A stretch of 64,000 nt of DNA from Debaryomyces hansenii CBS767 (Eukaryota > Ascomycota > Pichiomycetes > Serinales > Debaryomycetaceae): NCBI RefSeq assembly GCF_000006445.2, contig NC_006049.2, positions 372,001 to 436,000 of the forward strand. The letters run 5' to 3'. Every line of letters starts with the position of its first letter. Position 1 is the first letter of the stretch. This document shows, piece after piece, positions 9,132 to 18,630 of this stretch. Made by a program: the position numbers and the translations under genes. The notes below the pieces were generated by a model. That model was not told the DNA's origin and ran no database searches. It was given only the letters and a program-made list of their open reading frames with translations.

Positions 9132-10715
9132 TTAACTTTCAATAAGAAAACTACCAAAATTGATAACAGTCCAAAATCCATACGAAAGATGCAGATTTGG
9201 TAATTTTAAGTTTTGTATGGACTCAGGGACTTGGGATTTTGTAGTAATATAAAATGGGATTTTAATAGTTACCAGCGAATTCTGTAGACCTGATGATTCA
9301 AAGCTGATATTAAATGGGATCAGGCACCAATTATCACCTTTATCCACAGTAATATCAGATTCCTCGAAAGAATCATCACTAGAATTACGTGCTGAGTTTA
9401 GTTTGCCTAAACGCATAATCAATTCAGTCCTGGATAACTTAGTATTCTTTGTTAGAAAGGGTGTAGGTATTGATTTGACAATTGAATTGGGATCCTTTTT
9501 TTGTTTCTGTCCTTTTATCTTTACATGAGACACTGGTAGTGTTACTTGGAGATTCAACAGTGGATCAGATAGAAACTCCAGAGATACTTGAGACATTGTA
9601 GTTATCACCATATCAATATCAACAGGTAAGGGGTTGATCACATTAATAAGTAGATCGTACAGGTTTCCAAATTGTAATGACTTGGGGTATTCTTTATTGA
9701 TTAAACTGGATATCCTAAGCATGGGCAAGAAATCAATCGCATTCCATTTCGTCAATAATTTGATCAGGGAGGGTTCTTTATGTGGCATAAAGAGAACCTG
9801 TCGACATTTCAAGCACGTATATGACTTTTTGGATACTAGTTTTTTCGGAATCGGTACTTGGTCTGCAGCTGTGGGATTCGAAATTTTATTCGGTATACTT
9901 ACTAGCGATCCATTGCTTATAGTAGAATAGAAATTACTGTACTTCGATTGCTGCTCTAGTTTAACAAAACTGTCTAAACTGTCCTTGGATGCAATTTGAG
10001 AAACGTCATCCAAATCTTGGTTTTCATCAATAGCGACCAGCCCGTTCTGATTGATTTTGTTTCTCAATACCTCTATTTCATCTGATGAGGTTGTCATGGA
10101 ATCAGCCAAATTAGACAATTCTAGGTCCTTCAACTTCTGCAACACTTCGCCGGACAACCGCGGTACATTTTTTTTCATCTTATGCTGATTGTTTTCAAGC
10201 TTCATTAGTGTCTGTTGATCAACGAAGTTTTCATGGAATTTGGCAAATAATGATGCATATCCACCATCTCTACTCTTTTTTTCAGATCTAATTATATTAA
10301 CCAACGATTTAGGTTTCAAAATTGTAGCCGTGCTATACTGATACTCACAATATAAACATTTGAATTTGAATATTTTACCGTCTTTGTCATCACACCGACT
10401 ATCAATAGCACTTATCGCCAACCCTGAATCACACAATGGGCAGCTAAAACAGCTTTTCGTACATACGACTTCATTTGACTCAGTATAATCTGTCATGCAA
10501 TTGGAGCAGTATTTACTTTCGATATTCACCTGGCAACATGCTGTGCATTTATGTCCCTGACATGTAGGACAGAAGAATAGATCACCAATTACATGATTGG
10601 CACTATCGTGTGTAATCATCATGGGCAAGTTAGTGTTAGCATCCCCATACCTCGTTTCTACCTCGTTGTCAGAGCCTGGGCAATATACCTTGCATTCTGT
10701 ATATATTTTGGACAT
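9132..10715 (-). CDS. Dynactin subunit p62 (DCTN4 family)
   Basis: Dynactin p62 lies at the pointed end of the dynactin Arp filament and supports dynein cargo binding. The N-terminal third carries the family's cysteine pattern: C49-x2-C52, C57, C60/C61, C70-x2-C73, then KSCFSCPLC around 88-95, and a further CLYCEYQYS near 122. A second CxxC is near residue 300 (CLKCRQVLF). The order FFCPTC...YCSNC...CFSCPLC matches p62 of animals and filamentous fungi. The 527-residue length is in family range. S. cerevisiae has no obvious p62, so the gene points to a yeast with a fuller dynactin. The start is the first ATG (10715). It shares a 153-bp divergent promoter with the phosphatase gene, including a CACGTG site. 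Confidence 0.8.
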   Translation of the reverse strand: MSKIYTECKVYCPGSDNEVETRYGDANTNLPMMITHDSANHVIGDLFFCPTCQGHKCTACCQVNIESKYCSNCMTDYTESNEVVCTKSCFSCPLCDSGLAISAIDSRCDDKDGKIFKFKCLYCEYQYSTATILKPKSLVNIIRSEKKSRDGGYASLFAKFHENFVDQQTLMKLENNQHKMKKNVPRLSGEVLQKLKDLELSNLADSMTTSSDEIEVLRNKINQNGLVAIDENQDLDDVSQIASKDSLDSFVKLEQQSKYSNFYSTISNGSLVSIPNKISNPTAADQVPIPKKLVSKKSYTCLKCRQVLFMPHKEPSLIKLLTKWNAIDFLPMLRISSLINKEYPKSLQFGNLYDLLINVINPLPVDIDMVITTMSQVSLEFLSDPLLNLQVTLPVSHVKIKGQKQKKDPNSIVKSIPTPFLTKNTKLSRTELIMRLGKLNSARNSSDDSFEESDITVDKGDNWCLIPFNISFESSGLQNSLVTIKIPFYITTKSQVPESIQNLKLPNLHLSYGFWTVINFGSFLIES

Positions 10716-10749
10716 TGTTGACCTGAAGGGTTGATATCTGATTGTTACT

Positions 10750-10757
10750 GCACGTGG
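10750..10757. promoter_or_regulatory. GCACGTGG E-box (Pho4/Cbf1-type) upstream of the phosphatase
   Basis: GCACGTGG fits the high-affinity Pho4 core better than the Cbf1 form (TCACGTGA). It lies about 115 bp upstream of the histidine phosphatase ATG and about 36 bp from the dynactin p62 ATG. A TATAAATA element follows at about 10803. Confidence 0.5.
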
Positions 10758-10868
10758 TGGTTAGTAGTTATGGTCACCAGTCCCCGGGGGTTCTTTGACT
10801 ACTATAAATACCAATGATTCAGCTGGTTTAATGGGATAACTGATATGCTATTATAAGTTTCTTACAAA

Positions 10869-11870
10869 ATGCTTTATCAATTATTAGTTGGCGTGTTTTT
10901 GGTGGTGAAGGTGATTTCAATTTCGCTCTCGGTTCCAAATCAAAATTTTTTGCAATTGCGAAACCTGAAAGATGTTCCAACCAAATATGACGTGGTTAAA
11001 GGACTCTTTGTACAAACTGATGACGATACAGATGCTCTGAAGTTCGATATTAATGAGGATAATTTTGGGTTGAAAAAGGATAAGTCTTGGGATGACGTTT
11101 TAGATAAATTGAAGGATTTGAACGATAATGATGATGGTGAAGTTTACAAGTTGTTCTTCTTAGCTAGACACGGTGAAGGCTACCATAATATTGCAGGAGA
11201 TGGATATCCAGAAAAGAACTGGACTTGCTATTGGTCAATCCAGGATGGAAATTCAACAATGGAATGGTATGATGCTTTGTTGACGGATAATGGACATGAT
11301 CAGATCAATACACTTTCAGACAGCTGGAAAAGTCAGCTTTACACTAACAATGCACCATTACCCCAATCTTACTATGTTTCTCCTATGAGAAGATGCTTAC
11401 AGACGTACAATCATACTTGGTCGTCGATTTTGAATGATACCCAGGTTCCGCTTATCAAGGAATTAGCGAGAGAGACGTATGGGATCGACTCGCAGAGTAG
11501 ACGTCATAATAAGACGTATATCGAAAATTTTGTTCCTTCTTATAAGTTTGAAGATGGGTTTACTCAGCAAGATGAGCTTTGGGAAGCCGATAAAAATGAG
11601 TCCAGTGAACATAGGGATTACAGGGCAACAGCATTATTCAATGATATATTCTCGAGCGACTCCAGTGATGTTATTTCCATCACATCTCACTCGGGAACTG
11701 TATCTTCAATGTTGAAGGTATTAAACCATAGAAAATTTTCTTTGAAGACAGGCCAGATGATACCTGTGCTTGTCAAGGCCAGCGACTTCGGTACATATAC
11801 CCCACCTGACTTGAGTGACAAGGATTGGGCTACATTACCGAAGGAATGTGATTCGTTTTCTGAATTTTAA
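10869..11870 (+). CDS. Histidine phosphatase of the Pmu1 family with signal peptide
   Basis: Phosphoglycerate-mutase-fold phosphatase resembling yeast Pmu1; C. glabrata Pmu2, a relative, acts as a phosphate-starvation acid phosphatase. The catalytic RHG motif is ARHGEGYHN (about residue 99), and a second-half SHSG motif occurs near residue 275 (ITSHSGTVSSML). Unlike cytosolic Pmu1 (295 residues), this 333-residue protein starts with a basic-free hydrophobic segment (LLVGVFLVVKVISISLS) that looks like a cleavable signal peptide. It also has several N-x-S/T sites (NWT, NST, NHT, NDT, NKT), suggesting secretion. The upstream GCACGTGG site suggests phosphate control. The substrate is unknown. Confidence 0.75.
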   Translation: MLYQLLVGVFLVVKVISISLSVPNQNFLQLRNLKDVPTKYDVVKGLFVQTDDDTDALKFDINEDNFGLKKDKSWDDVLDKLKDLNDNDDGEVYKLFFLARHGEGYHNIAGDGYPEKNWTCYWSIQDGNSTMEWYDALLTDNGHDQINTLSDSWKSQLYTNNAPLPQSYYVSPMRRCLQTYNHTWSSILNDTQVPLIKELARETYGIDSQSRRHNKTYIENFVPSYKFEDGFTQQDELWEADKNESSEHRDYRATALFNDIFSSDSSDVISITSHSGTVSSMLKVLNHRKFSLKTGQMIPVLVKASDFGTYTPPDLSDKDWATLPKECDSFSEF

Positions 11871-11958
11871 TTCAAAGTTTTCTGGGGGAGTATCGACTAC
11901 GATATGAAAACAGTTATGTACGGATAGTTTACAATTAAATAGATGTATTTATACACAA

Positions 11959-12819
11959 TTACATGAAGTCATCCTCTTCAAATTCGTCGTACTTAGATTG
12001 ATCTATGTCGTCAAAGACATCCTGCTTGAACGATGTGTTGACGTTAGTCTTCACAGCTGGCTTGGCCTTCTTTTTACCTGCACCACCAGTGGCAGTACCA
12101 CCAGCCTTCTTCAATCTAGCCTGTCTTTCAGCCTTTTCCTTTTCCTTCAGGATAACATTCAAAGTCGATACGACCTTTCTTATGCTTTCAATAGATAATG
12201 GTTGGGCTAAATCTCTTATCAAATCAATAGCTAACCCAGAAGAGTAGTTCATTAACGAGTCTTCTGCCAAGTTGGTCAAAACTGGAGCCAAAGCCTTTCT
12301 CAATTTTTCGTATTCCTGTCTATCGGTTGGTTGGAATAATGGGTGAGTATCGATTGGAGTATCCTTGGTCAATCTGGCAGGAGTAGGGCCTGAAGCAGCA
12401 GCAGCCGCAGCAGCGGCCTTAGCTGCTCTTTCCCTTGGATGTTCGTTGATATCCATTCCCCCTTCACCAGCAACACCTAATCCTCCAAATAAATCAGCAG
12501 CATTATTCAAATCGGCGTCTAACTCTGCCTTCTTCAAGAGTTCTTGTCTGGTGTTTTCGTCAACCAAATCGATATCCAATAAAGCCCTTTGTCCCTTGTT
12601 CTTAGACAATTTCTTAGCCTTAGATTCTTCTTGTTTCTTCTTCAAAGCTTCCTTTTCTGCCTTCTTTTTAGCTTCTTCTTCCTTCTTCTTACGCGCAACT
12701 TCTTCTTCGTCTATATCCCACGAGTCTAATAATGGTTCATCGTTACCTTCCTCTTCCCAAGATGCAGCAGCTTGCTTGGAATTGCTTGGAATATCAAAGT
12801 CTTCATCGTCCCACGACAT
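11959..12819 (-). CDS. HCR1: eIF3j / Hcr1 translation factor
   Basis: Hcr1 is the loosely bound eIF3j subunit. It helps 40S recruitment, start-site fidelity, ribosome recycling/termination and pre-rRNA processing. Seen directly: the acidic start [11 protein letters not shown] with a second W near residue 20, an Arg/Lys/Glu helix-rich segment at about 40-90, a poly-Ala tract near 137 and a conserved helical core (about 160-235). A basic AGGKKKAK-type tail and an acidic C-terminus ([18 protein letters not shown]) complete the eIF3j pattern. The 286-residue length matches the family. The start at 12819 gives the conserved N-terminal W-D-D motif. Confidence 0.93.
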   Translation of the reverse strand: MSWDDEDFDIPSNSKQAAASWEEEGNDEPLLDSWDIDEEEVARKKKEEEAKKKAEKEALKKKQEESKAKKLSKNKGQRALLDIDLVDENTRQELLKKAELDADLNNAADLFGGLGVAGEGGMDINEHPRERAAKAAAAAAAASGPTPARLTKDTPIDTHPLFQPTDRQEYEKLRKALAPVLTNLAEDSLMNYSSGLAIDLIRDLAQPLSIESIRKVVSTLNVILKEKEKAERQARLKKAGGTATGGAGKKKAKPAVKTNVNTSFKQDVFDDIDQSKYDEFEEDDFM

Positions 12820-13161
12820 GTTTTGAGTTCTATATCAATTTTGTTCAGTATTTGGTTCCTAGTACATTTCTTCTTTCTTTTGACAAATTTTTTTAGTGCT
12901 TTCTCAAGCAAACAGCGATTTCCGGGTTACTATTTTTTTAATGGTATTAATGCTCTAAATCAACTCCAAACGACTCATTATAGATCGGTTATACCCTGGA
13001 GGGCCATAGAAGGCCCATTACTGGGGTTTCTAGCTCTTTATAGATGTAGAATAGGTATTTGTCAGATATGTACGTAAGAAAGCGACAAACTCGACAAATG
13101 CGACAAAACTTTTGGTCTTGAAAGCATTCTTCGAAGATATATTTGGTATACCTAAGTAAAG
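12820..13161. other. Divergent promoter between HCR1 and the SET methyltransferase
   Basis: No ORF of useful size. It contains a short GGGCC/GGCCC inverted repeat at 13001-13016 and a triple CGACAAA array at 13083-13107. Confidence 0.5.
13083..13107 (+). repeat. Three CGACAAA motifs at exact 9-bp spacing
   Basis: CGACAAA occurs at 13083-13089, 13092-13098 and 13101-13107, about 55 bp upstream of the SET methyltransferase ATG. The regular spacing and position suggest a factor-binding array, but I do not recognise the motif. Confidence 0.6.
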
Positions 13162-14763
13162 ATGCTAATAGACAAGGATACGAGGATCCCAGGAGTTCCA
13201 CACAACGATGAGTTTGATAATTGGCTACTTAAGGATAATTTTATAAAGGTTCATCCAGGATTGACGATTGGATCCAGCAAGCTAGGTGGAATTGGGCTAT
13301 TTTTCAACCAAGACAAGGATGCCGGAGTCAAAGATGATATACTTGCCAGGATACCTAAGGATGCGACTTTTGATTACATGGGTTTGTTACAAATATTGGA
13401 AGGGTTAAAGGAGGCTGAAAAAGATCAGGAAGCTGAGGGGGAGGAAGTTGCTGAGTCAAGCATTATCACAGCGGTATTGAAAAGTGTGCAACCAAGCAAC
13501 GAAACGGAGATACTTACATGCTATTTCATTGGACTCAGGATTTGCTACAATAGACGTTATCTGACGGAAGTGAAGACCGAGTCACCTTTGTCCAAGTTTG
13601 ACCCATATTTGAACGTTTTGGCTCATACTGAGGTTTTGGGCTTACCCCAGGAAGACGTAGGCTATGAAGATGAATTTATTCGCAGGCTAAGAGCAAATGC
13701 AGACCGCCTACACGAAGAGTATAATGAGCTTATAGAGGATATTGAACATGTACATCCTTGCTTGACATTCGAGGAATATTATCAACTCTGTGGTGCTATC
13801 AAGTCGAGAGTGTTGGAAATTCCACATAGCAGCGAAACCGAAGAAGATTATTACACCAATATCACATTGATTCCTTTGCTCGATTTTGCTAATCACCTGA
13901 ACGCATCACGAAGTCATGCATACTTTGACGTTGACAAATCGACGAACGACGTGTTGTTGAAATTGAACCGTCTGAGAATGCCACAAGGTGTCTTTGAGAT
14001 CACCATTAGTTATTCCACCACCGAATCCATTCAGCATTTCATAGAGACATATGGGTTTATTCCACAGAGTAACGATTTTCAGCTCCTTGAATATAGGGTA
14101 TCCCCCGATGTCTGCAACCACCACATCAATGCGATTATGAACACATCAGGACAACCATACGATAAAATAATGAAATGGCTACGTATATTGCCGCAATTCC
14201 AGCTTGTCAAATCTTCAGATGATATCTTCGTGAACTTATTCAGTAATAGCCTCCCACTTATATTCATCGACGGATTACAATACGATGATAAATGGACCGA
14301 AAATGCCTACGAATCCTTCAAAGAGTTCAACGGGATTGAATTGTCCCAGGAGGAATTTACTCAGTCTGTTTTACCCATGTTACAACGCCAAGAGTCGGAT
14401 TATGACTTTATCAATGCCATTGGCCAGATCGGTGTCGTCTGCAACAAAGAATTCCCAGCACAAGAATCAATTTTACAAGTCTCAAATTACGACTCCGATG
14501 AGGCGTTCCAACTGCTTATCTCTAAGTGTAATTCATTCATCGTCAATGTAGCACATGCTGCGCTCGATGCCAAGCCTCCGTCTTCTTCATCTAAAAGTTT
14601 CTCCCAAATGACTACAAGCTACTACAAAGTACAACACACCTTCTTTCTGGCTCTCGTCGAAAAATATGACAAAACCAAGGACTTGTCATTACCAATTGAA
14701 CTAGCAAAAGATGAATGGGAAACCGAATACAGGTCTGCCCCTAAACAAATTACTCTAAACTAA
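13162..14763 (+). CDS. SET-domain protein lysine methyltransferase (Rkm/Efm1 type)
   Basis: Predicted S-adenosylmethionine-dependent lysine methyltransferase of the yeast Rkm1/Rkm3/Efm1 group, whose targets are ribosomal proteins or elongation factor 1A. The split SET signature is present: GGIGLFF near residue 47 (SAM-binding turn), then LLDFANHLNASRSHAYF near residue 240, the family DxxNH box. After that come ESIQHFIETYGFIPQSN near 290 (the YGF motif) and a helical Rubisco-MTase-like substrate-binding region to residue 533. The family usually runs 480-585 residues. I cannot decide between Rkm1, Rkm3 and Efm1, so no symbol is given. Confidence 0.75.
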   Translation: MLIDKDTRIPGVPHNDEFDNWLLKDNFIKVHPGLTIGSSKLGGIGLFFNQDKDAGVKDDILARIPKDATFDYMGLLQILEGLKEAEKDQEAEGEEVAESSIITAVLKSVQPSNETEILTCYFIGLRICYNRRYLTEVKTESPLSKFDPYLNVLAHTEVLGLPQEDVGYEDEFIRRLRANADRLHEEYNELIEDIEHVHPCLTFEEYYQLCGAIKSRVLEIPHSSETEEDYYTNITLIPLLDFANHLNASRSHAYFDVDKSTNDVLLKLNRLRMPQGVFEITISYSTTESIQHFIETYGFIPQSNDFQLLEYRVSPDVCNHHINAIMNTSGQPYDKIMKWLRILPQFQLVKSSDDIFVNLFSNSLPLIFIDGLQYDDKWTENAYESFKEFNGIELSQEEFTQSVLPMLQRQESDYDFINAIGQIGVVCNKEFPAQESILQVSNYDSDEAFQLLISKCNSFIVNVAHAALDAKPPSSSSKSFSQMTTSYYKVQHTFFLALVEKYDKTKDLSLPIELAKDEWETEYRSAPKQITLN

Positions 14764-15107
14764 TGATCATCAAGATTTTTGAGTTGTACTCATCTCAAAA
14801 AATGCACCACTTTTTTGAACGTTTCCCTCTAACCATTATTACTTCTACATTGTTAATGTAATAGTTCTACATAGTTCCATATATTTCTACATATATCCTA
14901 CCACATGATTCCAAAATTTATTTGGCTATTCATCACTTGGATTAATAATCTACCTGCAAATTCGATGTGGACCTGGAAGGTTTACAAAATTCACGTGTCG
15001 TTGACAATTTGTCAGCCTCGACCCATTTTCCAATTGCTGGTCTTATAAGAGTAGCTGGAAAGAACCTATTGATCAATTGATTAAAAAATAACATTATATA
15101 TTATACA
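14764..15107. other. TRX1 promoter region
   Basis: Contains CACGTG at 14992-14997 (111-116 bp upstream of the TRX1 ATG), a TTATAAGAG TATA-like element near 15043, and a PAC-like GAGATGAG on the minus strand at 14789-14796 of unclear meaning. A 46-codon ATG frame from 14905 overlaps the E-box and is probably chance. Confidence 0.5.
14992..14997. promoter_or_regulatory. CACGTG E-box upstream of TRX1
   Basis: TTCACGTGTC context, 111-116 bp before the TRX1 start codon. Confidence 0.4.
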
Positions 15108-15419
15108 ATGGTTGCTGCTATCACTTCTAAACAAGAATTTACCGATGCTTTATCTCACGATGGATTAGTCGTTGTTGACTTTTTCGCTACATGGTGTGGA
15201 CCATGTAAGATGATTGCTCCATTATTGGACAAGTTCTCAGCCGAATACAACCAAGCTAAGTTTATAAAGGTTGACGTTGATGAATTTGGTGAAATTGCTC
15301 AAGAATATGAAGTCAGTTCTATGCCAACTGTTATCTTCTTCAAGGGAGGTGAAGTCGTCAACAAGGTCATCGGTGCCAACCCAGGTGCTTTGAAGCAAGT
15401 CATTTCGGCCAATGCTTAA
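15108..15419 (+). CDS. TRX1: Cytosolic thioredoxin
   Basis: Thiol-disulfide oxidoreductase that reduces ribonucleotide reductase, PAPS reductase and peroxiredoxins. The 103-residue length is exactly that of yeast Trx1. The active site WCGPC occupies residues 29-33 within VVDFFATWCGPCK. The cis-Pro loop is seen as SSMPTVIFF near residue 72, and the conserved Asp is in VVVDFF. There is no transit peptide, so the protein is cytosolic/nuclear. Codon use is strongly biased and free of CTG, as in abundant proteins. Convergent with PTP3; 113 bp separate the stop codons. Confidence 0.97.
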   Translation: MVAAITSKQEFTDALSHDGLVVVDFFATWCGPCKMIAPLLDKFSAEYNQAKFIKVDVDEFGEIAQEYEVSSMPTVIFFKGGEVVNKVIGANPGALKQVISANA

Positions 15420-15532
15420 AGATTGAATAATTAGATACGATATATATATTATAATTGAAATTATTCGTTAAACTAATTAAAATGTCGAGTGTAGGAAATA
15501 TATAGTTGTATAAGGAAAATGATGCAAGGGGT

Positions 15533-18094
15533 CTAGGTGAGACTACCGAGGAAGTCACCGACAATATCAAAATGAATGAGATCATCCCAATGGACCGCAT
15601 GGTCATTCTTCGCTTCAAGGTCTAGCTTGTTCCGTAAGAATATGAGTAGGGTATCGTAGATCAAGTAGTATTGACGTAAGTTTTGAACCATGGAAACACG
15701 CTGTCTTCTGAAATTATCAACCATTGAGTATATCGGGTCAAATGCTAGGTCAAAGCTAGGGTTTGCTTCGAGGATATTGATGAGCGAATCAATTGTACAT
15801 AATGTTCCTGTTCTACCACATCCGGCAGAACAATGGATGATCGTGGGAAATTCTTCCAATTTAGACGAACAGTTCTGGAGAATATGATGCTTCAATGAAA
15901 TAATTGATATTAAGTCCTTGGATTGCAATACCGCCCCCATATCAGGCCACGATAATAAATGGATCTGGAAGATTTGGTGAGGTTCAAGGTCATCCATTGA
16001 GACTTCAAACCGCCGCAATATAATAGTATTTTCGTTCTTGTAGTTCATGGTATCAACCATCTTCACTTTGATTATGTTATTATTCGACTTGTATTCACCA
16101 GATTTCCAGAATGGCGAACATTTGTTGACACCGTTTTCAAACTCATCTGTAAGTGAAATTACTAACGGAGTTTTATGGTTCAAAGCACATTTCCAAAAGT
16201 CACCGGTGGTTTCATTTAATGGTCCCTGTGCGCCGATGTATTTAATATGATGAATGATCTTACTTGTCTCCGTAATCCTTTCTAAATCCTTCAAAGGGTT
16301 TAAATATGATGCATTAATGTAATCACATAATTGTCCCTTTTTGGTCATAGTAGGTAAATCATTCAATTTAACTCTAGAATGTTCAAAGAGAAAAATGTCC
16401 TTGTATCTATTTTTATGTCCATACTCAATACCGGAACTGATGGATGGAGCATGAAGGTTTTCTGCATCTATAACTGAACCACCTGGAGATAATTTTTCTT
16501 CCTCTATTTTGTCATCAACATTATTCGATTTATTTATAGTGAATGCATCAAGTAATCTATGTTTTTCATTTTTCTCCAAGTTATTAAAGTCTTCCACCAA
16601 TTTCGTCCGTTTTGATAAACTGCTCCTTATCCAAATAGGTAAGCGGTTTTGATCATTACTTGAGAGCTTATCGAAATGATGGGATAAATTAGTCAAACTC
16701 AAATCAGACGCGCCTTCTAAATTATCAGCCAAAAATTCTTCGTTATGTCTAAGTTTGAATTGTTTTTTTGGAGTTTGTGGAAGTTGAAAATTAGATAGAA
16801 TCGGCGTACTTGTATCCACCATGTTAATACTTTTCATAGTTGGAATATCCGATAAAGAAGACGATCTGAATTTCCCCGCAATATCTTTTACTGGCAACAG
16901 GGGAACCGATCCATGCCTCACATTACCGTTTCCAGATTCTACCAAGCTAGGAAAGCTTTCGGAAAATTCTTGATATTTACTGTCAAGAATAAAAATCGAG
17001 TCCTCCCATGACTTAAAATCCATGAACTTTTTCGCCATATGATACAAGTTCGGAGAATTATTATAACTATCATAAAGTAAAATGCTAGGGAACTCCGTGC
17101 AATTATCATCTGTACCTTCAGATTCGGCTGTGTTCAAGTTATTTAAATTTTTGCCACCATAGGTGGAAATATGCCCTTCGAAAATACTTTTTTCATAAGC
17201 AGGCAATGCCTTTATGCATCTATTCAAGTCATAATTTGCTCTCTTCAATAATGTCAGGGGCAAACAAATATTGATTGATCCCCTTATATGCGATTTCACG
17301 TATTCTGTGAATGGTCTAACATCAATGACTAAGATCTCTGACAATTTTGACGTAGAGTTCATGATTTGTTTCATTATATCATTATTTGTATTAATCGAAA
17401 TCGTTTTGATCCGGTTGGAGTTTTCTTGCGATAAGGTGTCTATGAGATCTTTACAATCCACATTAATGATCTTATTTGGTTTTTTGAATTGTTCGTTCTG
17501 AACCATCTTGTAGGTTTCGCTAAGTGTGAGCGATGGAGTAGTAGTATGCTTCTTGAATGAGGGCGGATGATTACTATTTAACACTGGGTCCATGTTTGGT
17601 AATGAGCTTGTGGGAATTAGGCTTGGCTGGTGTTTGGTTGGCGACCTATGAATGTAAAAATCAAACTTCGGCTCCACCGCCGATCTTGCTCTTTCTTCGT
17701 CTCTACTCAGTGTTTGTATATGCTTGCCTATAGGAAGCTGTAAATTAAGGGGATTTTTCTTCTTTCCATGCTCTATTTCTTCAACAAGCGTCTCTGTGGA
17801 AAAGACGGAGTCATTCCTAGTATTTCTGACATTAAGAGACCCAGATGAACTGTCACACACCGTTGTATCCGAGTTAATCGATGACAATGAATTATTCATC
17901 TTATTATGGACTGACGGTGGCGCCATGTATCCCGTTGTCCCTTTTTCAGATATCGGAATCTGTGGATATTCGGGTTCACGCGTAGGTGTCTTGGTCGTGA
18001 AATAGTCATTTGCATCCCCCTTTGCCCCTTCCACATGCTGTGATGGTGGAAATGTGAAGTTTGGTGATGCACAAATACTTGGTGATGAACTCAT
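15533..18094 (-). CDS. PTP3: Protein tyrosine phosphatase Ptp3 (MAPK phosphatase)
   Basis: Dephosphorylates the activation-loop tyrosine of MAP kinases such as Hog1 and Fus3 in yeast. It has 853 residues (S. cerevisiae Ptp3, 928). Order: a Ser/Pro-rich, probably disordered N-terminus; a non-catalytic rhodanese-like domain at about 210-390 ([20 protein letters not shown]) that docks the kinase; and the PTP domain at about 570-835. Catalytic features are the WPD loop in [10 protein letters not shown] and the P-loop [10 protein letters not shown] with its nucleophile near Cys755. The [12 protein letters not shown] motif near the end carries the Q-loop. The ATG at 18094 is the first in frame. The family also includes Ptp2; the long N-terminus and rhodanese domain favour Ptp3. 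Confidence 0.9.
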   Translation of the reverse strand: MSSSPSICASPNFTFPPSQHVEGAKGDANDYFTTKTPTREPEYPQIPISEKGTTGYMAPPSVHNKMNNSLSSINSDTTVCDSSSGSLNVRNTRNDSVFSTETLVEEIEHGKKKNPLNLQLPIGKHIQTLSRDEERARSAVEPKFDFYIHRSPTKHQPSLIPTSSLPNMDPVLNSNHPPSFKKHTTTPSLTLSETYKMVQNEQFKKPNKIINVDCKDLIDTLSQENSNRIKTISINTNNDIMKQIMNSTSKLSEILVIDVRPFTEYVKSHIRGSINICLPLTLLKRANYDLNRCIKALPAYEKSIFEGHISTYGGKNLNNLNTAESEGTDDNCTEFPSILLYDSYNNSPNLYHMAKKFMDFKSWEDSIFILDSKYQEFSESFPSLVESGNGNVRHGSVPLLPVKDIAGKFRSSSLSDIPTMKSINMVDTSTPILSNFQLPQTPKKQFKLRHNEEFLADNLEGASDLSLTNLSHHFDKLSSNDQNRLPIWIRSSLSKRTKLVEDFNNLEKNEKHRLLDAFTINKSNNVDDKIEEEKLSPGGSVIDAENLHAPSISSGIEYGHKNRYKDIFLFEHSRVKLNDLPTMTKKGQLCDYINASYLNPLKDLERITETSKIIHHIKYIGAQGPLNETTGDFWKCALNHKTPLVISLTDEFENGVNKCSPFWKSGEYKSNNNIIKVKMVDTMNYKNENTIILRRFEVSMDDLEPHQIFQIHLLSWPDMGAVLQSKDLISIISLKHHILQNCSSKLEEFPTIIHCSAGCGRTGTLCTIDSLINILEANPSFDLAFDPIYSMVDNFRRQRVSMVQNLRQYYLIYDTLLIFLRNKLDLEAKNDHAVHWDDLIHFDIVGDFLGSLT

Positions 18095-18630
18095 CCTTAT
18101 CTATATTGGTTTCTCTCCTATGCTTTTGGTTTTGTCTCTCGTTTACACAAACAATAAAAGTGCTCTGAAATCCGTTCAAGTATACTTCAAATACCTCTCT
18201 GAACGGCCCTGTACGCTTTATATTTCTTCTATATGGTATGTCTGTTGATATAAACAATAACTTTGTATACCGTATACTTTCAGTAACTTTCCGTCTTTTT
18301 AAAATTTTTTTCTTCCCTTAGGGTTTTGCTAAAATCGGTTCTTTTGAATAAATAAAATGCACTGACTTAAAATATCATAAACTATTCCACTATAATTTAT
18401 ATTTACTAGTTTGATTAGTCTTTTGTATATTAGCCATCTATATACTACTTGTAGTAATATATTTCAGATAAACCCTTTTTTAAATTATAAATAAACCAAT
18501 TGTTATATAGCCAAAGCGGCTTGTTTCAAACTTTTGATGAGAAAAACTAGATCTACGTATATACAGGTGAAAAAAAGTAACGGTTACCTATTATGGAATA
18601 AATATATAGGAGGCATATACATGCTTACTG
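18095..18630. other. PTP3 promoter / 3' flank of the Ahc1-like gene
   Basis: No supported gene. AT-rich, with poly-T runs near 18300. A 27-codon ATG frame at 18238 looks accidental. Confidence 0.5.

Noticed and set aside
14905..15045. 46-codon ATG frame upstream of TRX1
   Set aside because: It overlaps the E-box and TATA-like element of the TRX1 promoter and shows Trp-rich but otherwise random composition.
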